From SYFY01 sp041752315 (GTDB taxonomy: Bacteria > Pseudomonadota > Gammaproteobacteria > Pseudomonadales > Azotimanducaceae): a stretch of DNA of 64,000 nucleotides. Numbering within the stretch: position 1 is the first letter of the stretch; every line of letters begins with the position of its first letter. The stretch covers positions 1 to 64,000 of the forward strand of contig JBGSHJ010000057.1 in NCBI GenBank assembly GCA_041752315.1, in the 5' to 3' direction. The notes under the pieces were generated by a model. It ran no database searches and had not been told where the DNA came from. It worked only from the letters and a program-made list of their open reading frames with translations. This document shows, one piece after another, positions 25,090 to 32,871 of the stretch. The translations under genes and the position numbers were made by a program.

Positions 25090-25841
25090 TCGGCAGTTCC
25101 ACGCAGTCGGGATGGGCAATGCGGGTGACAGGCATCGGGCTGCTGCTGCTGGCCTGGGAAATGCTGGGACAAAGTGGTGTGTTGGGGAAACTCTGGCCGC
25201 CCCTCAGTGTGATAGTCAGCTACGCGATGGAACCGGACAGTACTTCCATCCTGCTGCGTGCCCTGCACTTCACCGCAGCCTCGGCAGCATCCGGACTGTT
25301 GATCGGCAGCGCCACCGGCGTGGTTCTGGCTTTGCTGGGTCTGTTGTGGCCACCGCTTGGACAAGGTCTCGGACGATTTGCAGCGACAGTGAATGCCGTT
25401 CCCTTGATTGCACTGGGACCGGTGCTCATCGTCACGGCAGGGCGGGAAGCCACGCCGGTCCTGATAGCGTCGATTACGGTCTTTTTCGGCGTCTTTGTTG
25501 CGGCTTCCACCGGGTTCGCAAGCGTTCGCCGCGAGCAGGGCGATCTGCTCACTGTCCTGGGCGCCAGTCGGAGCCATCGACTTTGGTTTCTGCAGATTCC
25601 CGCTGCACTGCCCATGCTTGTGGACGGCCTCAAGCTCTCGGTAACCGCTGCAGTTGTCGGCGCCATTCTCGGGGAATGGTTTGGCGCTCCCGGAGGCATA
25701 GGTCTGGTACTGGTCAGCGCAATGCAGAACTACCAGATCGCGCTGTTGTGGTCGGCTGCGCTGCTGGGTGCACTGTTGTCTCTGGTCGCTTACGGCCTGC
25801 TGGGTGTCCTGCAGCGGTGGCTGGAGTCGAGGTTCCGATGA
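25086..25841 (+). CDS. ABC transporter permease, first subunit
   Basis: This 251-aa inner-membrane permease has about six helices and the BPD_transp_1 coupling loop (TVLGASRSHRLWFLQIPAALP, EAA-like). It starts at the ATG at 25086, overlapping the ATPase stop. It resembles SsuC/ThiX-type subunits for sulfonates, nitrate or thiamine precursors. With the second permease it forms a heterodimeric channel; importers of this class more often have two copies of one permease. Confidence 0.9.
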   Translation: MIGSSTQSGWAMRVTGIGLLLLAWEMLGQSGVLGKLWPPLSVIVSYAMEPDSTSILLRALHFTAASAASGLLIGSATGVVLALLGLLWPPLGQGLGRFAATVNAVPLIALGPVLIVTAGREATPVLIASITVFFGVFVAASTGFASVRREQGDLLTVLGASRSHRLWFLQIPAALPMLVDGLKLSVTAAVVGAILGEWFGAPGGIGLVLVSAMQNYQIALLWSAALLGALLSLVAYGLLGVLQRWLESRFR

Positions 25842-26638
25842 GCGCAGTCGCAGGCGGTCTGTCCACCCGCATGCCGGTCTTGCTGGGTGGCTTCGCCAGG
25901 CGCTATTGGGGAGCGGTCGCCCTGGTAGTGGTCTGGCAAGTGTGGGTGACCGTGCAGGACTACAACTCCATTGTCCTGCCCACGCCATACGGTGTTCTCT
26001 CCGATCTGGTCACGAATGCCGGCGCCTACCTGCCACACGTGCTGGCAACGGCAAAATCCGCCATCGCCGGTCTGTGCATCGGCTTTGTGCTTGGCACGGT
26101 GTGCGCCGGGGCATGCTGGTTTACACCACTGCTCGATGGCCTCGTGACGCCTGCGATTGTTGTCCTGCGCTCGATTCCCATCGTTGCAACGATTCCAATC
26201 GTTGCGCGCCTGTGCGGTTATGACAGCAGTACGGTGCTGGTCATCACCGTCATGCTGGTGTTTTTCCCGATCTTCGTGTTCTGCGCATCGGGCCTGCGTG
26301 ATGTTTCCGCCGCGTGTGCTGACCTGTTCAGAACTCTCGGCTGCACAACCGGTGGCAGTGCACGTTGGCGCACGTTTGTGCTGCTGGCAGTACCGTCCGC
26401 CGTTCCTCATCTGGCCACCGCATTCCGTCTGGCAGCGCCCACCTGTGTCCTGGCAGCACTGGTCGCGGAATTTCTCATGGGTACTCAAGGCTTGGGATAC
26501 GTGATGATGCGCGCACGCAGTGAACTGATGATGGAACGATCCTGGGGCGCTGCGTTGCTGGCGACAGTACTTTCAGTGCTGCTCTACAACCTTGCGGTCC
26601 GCGTCGAAGCAATGATCCGTCAGCGGTGGGAAGCATGA
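25838..26638 (+). CDS. ABC transporter permease, second subunit
   Basis: This 266-aa paralogous permease has several membrane helices and a coupling loop around LFRTLGCTTGGSARWRTFVL. Its start at 25838 overlaps the first permease (ATGA), and its stop overlaps the start of the binding-protein gene. An aromatic N-terminal helix (YWGAVALVVVWQVWVTV) and the conserved PTPYGVLSDL are typical of the NMT1-linked permeases. Two distinct permeases in one operon imply a heterodimer. Confidence 0.9.
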   Translation: MSAVAGGLSTRMPVLLGGFARRYWGAVALVVVWQVWVTVQDYNSIVLPTPYGVLSDLVTNAGAYLPHVLATAKSAIAGLCIGFVLGTVCAGACWFTPLLDGLVTPAIVVLRSIPIVATIPIVARLCGYDSSTVLVITVMLVFFPIFVFCASGLRDVSAACADLFRTLGCTTGGSARWRTFVLLAVPSAVPHLATAFRLAAPTCVLAALVAEFLMGTQGLGYVMMRARSELMMERSWGAALLATVLSVLLYNLAVRVEAMIRQRWEA

Positions 26639-27771
26639 ACAACCAGCACCTTCCGCAGGTTTCAGTCGGCCGAGCCCAGGCACGTTCCGGTTGGTCCAGA
26701 CGCGATCTCCTGAGCGGCCTCGTCGTCGCGACTGGTGCAAGTGCGGTCAGTGGGCTGTTGGGCGCTTGTTCCCCGGGTCTGGACACAGCCACCGGGCAAC
26801 CGGGTCTGCGAACCGCATTGGCCTGGATTCGCAATGTCGAATACGCCGGCCTCTGGGTGGCATTGGAAAATGGCTACTACGACGAAGAAGGTGTCGTTCC
26901 CCAGTTTCTCAATGGCGGCCCGAACGCACCCATGCCAACGGTCGCCGTCGCAGCACGGGATGCCCAGATCGGATTCGACAACGACCTGCGTCATTTCATG
27001 GATGCAATCCTCAATGGCAATGACCTGGTGTTGCTTGGCGCGCAGTATCAACGATCTCCTGCTGCGGTGTTGTCCCTGGCGAACAAGCCAGTGCGCACCC
27101 CTGAAGATCTGGTGGGTGTCCGCTTTCTCGGTCAGGAAGGTACCCAGATCAATCTGGATGCGGTCCTGACCATTGCCGGTTTACCCCTGGACTATGAATT
27201 TGTACCGGCTGGTTATGCCGTCGATCCGCTGGTCGAAGGCCAGGGCACCGCCTACGCCTGCTTTGCGGTGAACCAGCCGATCACGCTGCAGATGCGCTAC
27301 GGGATGCAGGAAGGACGCGACTACGTGGTGACCCCCTGGTCCGATCTCGGATTGCCGGGATACGCAAACATGCTGTTCGCTCCCCGACAGGTTGTGCACG
27401 AACAATTTGATGCGCTGGTCAGCTTCATGCGCGCGACGATTCGTGGCTGGCAAGCCAGCAACCGCGATCCTGCAGGAACCGCACGCCTGGTGGTGGAGAA
27501 ATACGGCGCAGATCTTGGCCTTGAACTCGATCAACAGGAACGACAATGCGAATTGCAGGTGCCGTTCATGCACAGCAGGCTGACCGAAGGCAAAGGTCTG
27601 TTCTGGGTCGATGCCGAGACTCTCGGCGGTTCGATGTACAGCGCACTGCGCGCGACCGGCCGGAAACAGCTGCCCGATCCCTCCTCCATTGTCGAAACAT
27701 CCGTGCTGGAAGCTGCCTGGTCAGCCGGCAGTGCTGGTGCAGTGATGCAGGCACGAGCAGTCAGCGTGTGA
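26635..27771 (+). CDS. NMT1/THI5-like substrate-binding lipoprotein, Tat-type signal
   Basis: This 378-aa periplasmic binding protein feeds the ABC importer. The N-terminus has a twin-arginine motif (SRRDLLSGLVV) followed by a lipobox-like LLGAC, suggesting Tat export and lipid anchoring. The mature part begins RTALAWIRNVEYAGLWVALE, the pattern of ThiY/RibY proteins that bind pyrimidine or flavin precursors (compare A-x-W...G-L-Y-V-A). The ATG at 26635 overlaps the permease stop; a GTG three codons earlier is possible. Recognised relatives bind aromatic heterocycles, which fits a purine or pyrimidine ligand here. The exact ligand is not known. Confidence 0.88.
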   Translation: MNNQHLPQVSVGRAQARSGWSRRDLLSGLVVATGASAVSGLLGACSPGLDTATGQPGLRTALAWIRNVEYAGLWVALENGYYDEEGVVPQFLNGGPNAPMPTVAVAARDAQIGFDNDLRHFMDAILNGNDLVLLGAQYQRSPAAVLSLANKPVRTPEDLVGVRFLGQEGTQINLDAVLTIAGLPLDYEFVPAGYAVDPLVEGQGTAYACFAVNQPITLQMRYGMQEGRDYVVTPWSDLGLPGYANMLFAPRQVVHEQFDALVSFMRATIRGWQASNRDPAGTARLVVEKYGADLGLELDQQERQCELQVPFMHSRLTEGKGLFWVDAETLGGSMYSALRATGRKQLPDPSSIVETSVLEAAWSAGSAGAVMQARAVSV

Positions 27772-27853
27772 TTTCACAGGCAACCATGGTTCCGAGATGA
27801 CCTGAACAGGGGAAAGCGATGAACAGTGGAAAAGTCTCAGACAGGGGACCGGC

Positions 27854-28648
27854 ATGAATCTGGAACAATGTGGCGTCCGCCCACAACTGGCGCCAACGTT
27901 TGATCACGCACAAGCGCTGTTGCGTCGGGACGGCGCCGTAATAGTGAGCGGCGTGGGCGAAAGTTCCGAAGATGCACGATCAATCGCCCGGGACCTGTTC
28001 GGGACCGCCATACGAGCAATTCCTCCCGCCGCTCGGGTCTTCGAAGGAGGCGAGAAGGATCGCCGACTCCCAGGTCTCGATCACCAGGTTCGCCTGCCCG
28101 CGCATACCGATGGTTATGCCTACGGAGACCTCTATCCCGACTACTTCCTGTTGAGTTGTGTGCGTTCATCATCCGGAGGTGGCGACAGTTTTCTGGTCGA
28201 CGGCTACGCCGTTCTGGACGCAATGCGCGCCGACCCGGAACTGCAGTGGGTACCTGACGCCCTGATGCAGGTGTCGATCGATCAGACCGAATCAGGAATG
28301 CAACGGGCGATCAGCCCCATCGTGCAGAGCAATCGCGAGGGACGCATCATGGTGCGCAAGACGCACGATCAGAAACCGGCGGCCGGCAGTCCGGACCAGA
28401 CTCGGGACCAGGCCATGATTGCGTCGTGGCATCGGGTCGCTGAACAGGTGGCAGAACGGGCTCCTCGTTTCAAGCTGGCTACCGGCCAGGCAATAATCGT
28501 CGATAACTACCGCATGCTGCATGGACGGGATGCTTACTCCGATCTCAATCGTCTCCTCTGGCGCGTCTGGGTCTGGACATCGGCAAGCCTCGGGGTTCCT
28601 GATCTCCCACTGCATTCCGACACCCGACATGCAGCAGGTGTACCGTGA
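27854..28648 (+). CDS. TauD/TfdA-type Fe(II)/2-oxoglutarate dioxygenase
   Basis: This 264-aa cytoplasmic dioxygenase has H-x-D in PAHTDGYAYG and a distal His in YRMLHGRDAY, followed by Arg residues (LLWRVWVW) placed to bind 2-oxoglutarate. GGDSFLVDGYAVL is a further family-like segment. TauD relatives act on taurine, 2,4-D and, in fungal XanA, xanthine. It lies 82 bp after the binding-protein gene and overlaps the nucleosidase gene by GTGA, so it belongs to the same operon. A purine substrate is inferred from context only. Confidence 0.87.
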   Translation: MNLEQCGVRPQLAPTFDHAQALLRRDGAVIVSGVGESSEDARSIARDLFGTAIRAIPPAARVFEGGEKDRRLPGLDHQVRLPAHTDGYAYGDLYPDYFLLSCVRSSSGGGDSFLVDGYAVLDAMRADPELQWVPDALMQVSIDQTESGMQRAISPIVQSNREGRIMVRKTHDQKPAAGSPDQTRDQAMIASWHRVAEQVAERAPRFKLATGQAIIVDNYRMLHGRDAYSDLNRLLWRVWVWTSASLGVPDLPLHSDTRHAAGVP

Positions 28649-29529
28649 GTGGTCTTGTCACTCACAGGATCGTGATGGGCCGGCGTGCCTGGTCATTGCC
28701 TTCACTGTTGCTCATCATGTTGGGGCTCCTGACACTACCCGCCTACGCCGACCAGGCTTTTGGCATTCCTCATTATCAGCCCGGCGATACCATCGTCATT
28801 CTAGGAGCAGTGCCTCAGGAGATCCCACCCCTGGTGGAGCAGCTGCAATCTCGCGAAGAAGGTGTTGCGTGGGGCATTCCGTACTGGCGTGGTACGTTGC
28901 ATGGGAAACCGGTGGTCGTCGCGATCACGGGTATCGGCAAGACATTCACCGCCATGACCACGACGTTGTTTCTCACAGAATTCAAACCGCGCATGGTTGT
29001 CATGACGGGGACCGGCGCACGAATCAATCCGGAATTGCGTACCGGCGACGTCATCGTCGCAACCACGACAATCGAACATGACTATGGCAGCCTGACCCGC
29101 GACGATATGGTGTATCGACCAATGAACTCGCCGGTTGGCGGTGCCGAGGTCGAGAACTCGTTTGCACCACCCAAGGCGACACTGGCACTCGCGGAACAGG
29201 CCCTGAAGAGCTATCCCGTGCGCCGAGTCACCGCAGATGGGAAGACGTATCAGACTCGCCAGCGATTTGGCGTCGTCGCTTCCTCGGATCTCTTCGGTGT
29301 CACACAGCGCCGTATCGACAACCTCCGGGAACGATTTGGTGTGGACATCATGGAGATGGAATCAGCGCCGCTGGGATTGGTGTGTCAGTCATTCGGTGTG
29401 CCTTATCTCATCGTTCGCAGCGGCAGCAACGCGGCTCAGGAATCACCCAACAATGACTATCTCCGTCTCGGGCCGATCGCGGCACGGGAAGCGGCTGCAT
29501 TCACGGCACATCTCATCGGCTATCTGTGA
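28645..29529 (+). CDS. Exported MTA/SAH-nucleosidase-like protein with Asn in place of catalytic Asp
   Basis: This 294-aa member of the nucleoside-phosphorylase fold (PNP_UDP_1) resembles MTA/SAH nucleosidase. It carries an N-terminal signal (SLLLIMLGLLTLPAYA), so it acts outside the cytoplasm, unlike usual Pfs. Aligned to E. coli Pfs by eye, the ribose-side Glu is kept (GAVPQE, Glu59; MEMES, Glu239). The purine N7-contacting Asp of RAISDVA is Asn262 in RSGSNAA. In mammalian PNP an Asn at the equivalent place favours 6-oxopurines. The GTG start at 28645 overlaps the TauD stop; an ATG at 28675 would give a neater signal. It is the last gene of the plus-strand operon. Confidence 0.87.
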   Translation: MSGLVTHRIVMGRRAWSLPSLLLIMLGLLTLPAYADQAFGIPHYQPGDTIVILGAVPQEIPPLVEQLQSREEGVAWGIPYWRGTLHGKPVVVAITGIGKTFTAMTTTLFLTEFKPRMVVMTGTGARINPELRTGDVIVATTTIEHDYGSLTRDDMVYRPMNSPVGGAEVENSFAPPKATLALAEQALKSYPVRRVTADGKTYQTRQRFGVVASSDLFGVTQRRIDNLRERFGVDIMEMESAPLGLVCQSFGVPYLIVRSGSNAAQESPNNDYLRLGPIAAREAAAFTAHLIGYL

Positions 29530-29628
29530 CGCCTCAAAGGCAGAGGTTTCTGACATCACGCCCTGGTTGGCCAGTCCCCGTCCGGAACAGCGATGTCGGC
29601 CGGTTGATCGAGCCTCGACACCAACCGA

Positions 29629-30866
29629 CTAAAGAGCGGGCGCCTCCGCAAGTCGGCGAGCAATCAACTCACCGAACTCCTGTTCGAGGACTTCTGCAAC
29701 AACGGCGTTGCCACGTCTCGAGAGATGTCCATCACGCAGGAACAGGGAATCGGAATGTTCTCCGCGTTCGATGAAAGAGCGTGTCAGGTCGACCGACCTG
29801 ATTTTTTTCTCATCGAGGAACTCCTGCACCTGCGCATGCCATTGAACATCGAATGGATGCTGGGGAATCGGGATCAGCACCACGGCGAAGATCGAATCGA
29901 ATTTTCAGCCTGCTCCTTGAGTGCAAGCAGTGCTGCCTTGTTTCTGTCGGCTATCGGATTGGCCGAGTAAAAAACCTTGCCATCCCTGATCAATTCGACG
30001 TCGTAAAAGTTCCTTCTGATGGAGCCGACAGTGGTCAGCTGGACATCATCCGCCCTGGGTGGCCTCGAAAACACCGCCTGCTTTGACCAACGCAGGACAT
30101 TGTAGACGATTGAATACTGGAGCAACGAATCACCAAGTGTATAGGTAGGCTGAGAAGACTGACTGCCCAACGCGCTGAGGCGCTGACGGACCTGCCTGGC
30201 AAGTGTTTCGCGATCAATGCGTACGAGCGTTCCATCGGCTTCGATCTGAACGTCATCAACCTGCCAGCCATCAACGACCGTGGTGTGGGGGTAATAACGA
30301 TCGTTGGCAATGTCGTTGAAGTACCAGAAGACGAGTATTGCGGCTGGTTTGGTGCCCACCATGGCTTGTACTTCAAGCAGTTTGTCCAACTGGTGTTGCT
30401 GACCACTGTGGGTGACTCCACACTTGTAGACAGTCCAGCCCGTCGATCTTTCCAGCAACGTTCCTAAATTGCCATCAAAGGGGACGTAACCCCAGGTAAA
30501 GCTGTCGCCCACGAGGTAGACATACTGCTTCAGGGGATCCGGTTCCAGGTCATAACAGCCGAGGCTGTTTGATCAGATATCGAAAGTCTCACCTTCCACC
30601 CAGTGTTTCGCCCGTCTGTTCGCGCGTATGTCGAAGCCTCGACGATCATGGGGGACGAAGTAGTCGAACGGATACGCATTGCGGCCGGCAAATCCCGATG
30701 GTTTATGCCAGCTTCGATACTCAGGGAACTGACGTACGTAGTCAGGGGAAATCAACCGGTAAGCTGCATAGTCAAAGATCACGACGGCGAACGTCAGTGC
30801 CAGCCCGGCAAGCAGCACCGTCTTCAACAGGCCGCGAATACGCGACGTGTACAATATTGAACACAT
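29629..30866 (-). pseudogene. SGNH/GDSL hydrolase-like envelope protein, nonsense plus frameshift
   Basis: Three pieces make one gene. The ATG at 30866 begins a protein with a membrane helix (LLKTVLLAGLALTFAVVIFDY). An in-frame TGA at 30573-30575 interrupts FDI/SNSLGCYD, where relatives as I recall them have Trp, so TGG to TGA is likely. The frame continues with the SGNH block I VGDSFTWGYVP and then shifts near 29890, in an A-run after KEQAE, into a second frame with VVLIPIPQHP and the catalytic D-x-H block LRDGHLSRRGN. The stop is at 29629. Two independent lesions make an inactive gene more likely than sequencing error. It may once have modified a glycan or lipid; that is inference. Confidence 0.8.
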
Positions 30867-31185
30867 GAAAAGACTCCCCCACTCCCGGACTGCGACTGTT
30901 CTGCAGGCAATGGTGAATGCAGGCAGAGAGTCATATCGACAATCACGGTCGACGGCTCCTGTGGGCAGCCAATGGACCGTCCGGCTTTGTAGCACGAGAC
31001 CTGTCCGTTTACATGGATAGCCGGAAGGTATCGGGTGGAACGGACAAGCTTCGAGCAGGGGTGTAGAGCATGGCATGAGCGACCGCAGCAATCGCAGCTG
31101 GAAGATCCACCTGGATCGTGACGTTCGCCAGCGCCAGGTGGAGCAAATGACTCCAGCAGGGGGCGCAATACGGTAGTCTGTTCCC
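30867..31185. other. Intergenic region between pseudogene and DUF2161 gene
   Basis: These 319 bases between two divergent genes contain no supported open reading frame. No RNA gene, strong palindrome or repeat was seen. Promoters for both directions may lie here but are not evident by eye. Confidence 0.4.
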
Positions 31186-31929
31186 ATGTCCGAAACCGAA
31201 CTCTACCTTCCGATCAAGAATTTTCTCGAGGCACTGCACTTCACAGTGAAGGCCGAGGTCCGATCGTGTGACGTGGTCGCCGTGCGTGGCAACGAAGCTC
31301 CGGTGGTGGTTGAGATGAAGACAGCCCTGAATCTGCAACTGTTCTACCAGGCCGTCGACAGGCTCCTGATCACCGAGCATGTTTATATCGCGGTACCCCG
31401 CCCAAAAAGAGGTGTGCCAGCCGAAGCGGTCCGACTGTGCAGACGCATTGGTATCGGTCTTCTGGTGGTATCCGGGTCCGGGAGTGTGGATGTACTCGCC
31501 GACCCGGTACCCTATGCGCCGCGCCAGAATGCAAGGCGCCGCAACGCGGTGCTGAGCGAGTTCCACAAGCGTCTGGGCGATCTCAACACGGGAGGTAGTC
31601 GCGGCAAGCGGTTGATGACTGCCTACCGGCAGGATGCCCTGCGCTGTGCAGTTCATCTGGGACAGGTTGGAACTGCTCGCGTCAGGGACATCGTGCTGGC
31701 AACCCACGTGGACCGGGCGGCGATCATTCTCAGAGGCAATGTTTATGGCTGGTTCCAGCGAGAGGCGCGTGGCATCTATGGGCTCACCGACGCCGGACTT
31801 GCTGCTCTCGAAACCAGCAGGTCGCTGATCCTGCAATTGTTCCCACGCACGTTCCCGCCGTTGGCAAGCGACAATCCGGCAAACGTGGAACTCTCCCAGG
31901 GGTGCAATGATCTTGGCCGATCAACCTGA
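31186..31929 (+). CDS. DUF2161 protein, PD-(D/E)XK nuclease-like with C-terminal winged-helix-like region
   Basis: This 247-aa protein matches the DUF2161 family, annotated as PD-(D/E)XK phosphodiesterase-like. The N-terminus ETELYLPIKNFLE is characteristic, and the nuclease core is visible as CDVVAVRG followed by VVVEMKTAL, supplying D...E-x-K. The C-terminal part (ARVRDIVLATHVDRAAIIL, then GIYGLTDAGLAAL) resembles a winged helix. A role in DNA metabolism is inferred; no biochemical function is established as far as I know. It stands alone on the plus strand, 319 bp from the SGNH pseudogene start. Confidence 0.82.
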   Translation: MSETELYLPIKNFLEALHFTVKAEVRSCDVVAVRGNEAPVVVEMKTALNLQLFYQAVDRLLITEHVYIAVPRPKRGVPAEAVRLCRRIGIGLLVVSGSGSVDVLADPVPYAPRQNARRRNAVLSEFHKRLGDLNTGGSRGKRLMTAYRQDALRCAVHLGQVGTARVRDIVLATHVDRAAIILRGNVYGWFQREARGIYGLTDAGLAALETSRSLILQLFPRTFPPLASDNPANVELSQGCNDLGRST

Positions 31930-32160
31930 CTGCAGGCAACGTCCCGACGAATTTCGTCCGGTCGTGAACAGGAATCGATTTGAGGGCAAGGCCGCTGGTG
32001 AGCGGGTGAGTCCGGAAAACGCAATCACCCTTCTGCGCGCTTGATACAACCCTTTCGACAGAACTGTGTCGACAGAACTCCCGCCGACTGACCTCTTCTG
32101 TCTGGACTCCCGTGTCTTGCCCCCGGACCGAACCTCGCCAATCGGGCCAACGCCTTGTGA

Positions 32161-32871
32161 TCAGCTCTGCATGGTCCAGTTTTCACCAAACGGACGAATG
32201 ACGCTGCTGAACGACCAGGCGGACCTTGGCTGGTACGCCAGTCGATGGCACTCCTCCGCAATGTCGTCCGGTTTGCAGAAAAAGTCATCCGGCTTGTCAG
32301 CCCACCGTTTGCGCGTCCAGGCGAGATCGATCACTGCATCGATGGCCACAAAGGCGACGTGAACCCCCAATGGACCCAGATGCCGCGCCATGGACTCTGC
32401 AAGCACACGTTGCGCAGCCTTGGTCGGAGCAAAGCCTGCGAAGTGAGCCTGCCCGCGCCAGGCCGCGGTATTGGCGGTGACTACAATGGCACCGCTACCC
32501 CGTTTGATCATCGCTGGCGCAACCGCGCGACCCAATTGCAGCAAGGCCATCGTATTGATGTTGAAATTTCGTTGCAGTACCGCCGGGTCGATTTCGAGAA
32601 AGTTGCCAAATGCTCCACCAACGGCGTTGTGGATCACAATGGACGGTGAGCCCATCCGGATTTGAACGGACTCAAGGGTGGTGGCAAATGCAGCTTCGTC
32701 GGCAACATCACAGACAAACGCCTGTGTCCCGGGAATCGCGGCTTCCAGTGCCGCCAGCCGATCTTCGCTTCGCGCCAGCATCGCAACATCATGGTTCTGG
32801 GCAAATCGGCGAACCAGAGCCGATCCTGTACCGGGTCCAACACCGGTGATGAGGCAAACGGGCCGATTCAG
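32161..32871 (-). CDS. Atypical short-chain dehydrogenase (Phe in place of catalytic Tyr)
   Basis: This SDR fold of about 236 aa has the glycine motif ITGVGPGTGSAL and the conserved HNAVGG (normally NNAG). At the active site FAPTKAA replaces YxxxK, so Tyr is Phe, and the catalytic Ser region is VTANTAAWRG. Relatives with a similar GFAAFASAK-like site exist, so the change is probably subfamily-wide. The start is unclear. A CTG at 32871 overlaps the upstream M81 stop (CTGA) and has GGAGG about 10 bases before it, while GTGs at 32916 and 32967 would overlap the M81 gene more. It is the last gene of the M81 operon. Confidence 0.75.
   Translation of the reverse strand: MNRPVCLITGVGPGTGSALVRRFAQNHDVAMLARSEDRLAALEAAIPGTQAFVCDVADEAAFATTLESVQIRMGSPSIVIHNAVGGAFGNFLEIDPAVLQRNFNINTMALLQLGRAVAPAMIKRGSGAIVVTANTAAWRGQAHFAGFAPTKAAQRVLAESMARHLGPLGVHVAFVAIDAVIDLAWTRKRWADKPDDFFCKPDDIAEECHRLAYQPRSAWSFSSVIRPFGENWTMQS

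Noticed and set aside
30573..30575. TGA read as selenocysteine in the SGNH gene
   Set aside because: No SECIS-like hairpin was seen after the TGA, and a second frameshift shows general decay.
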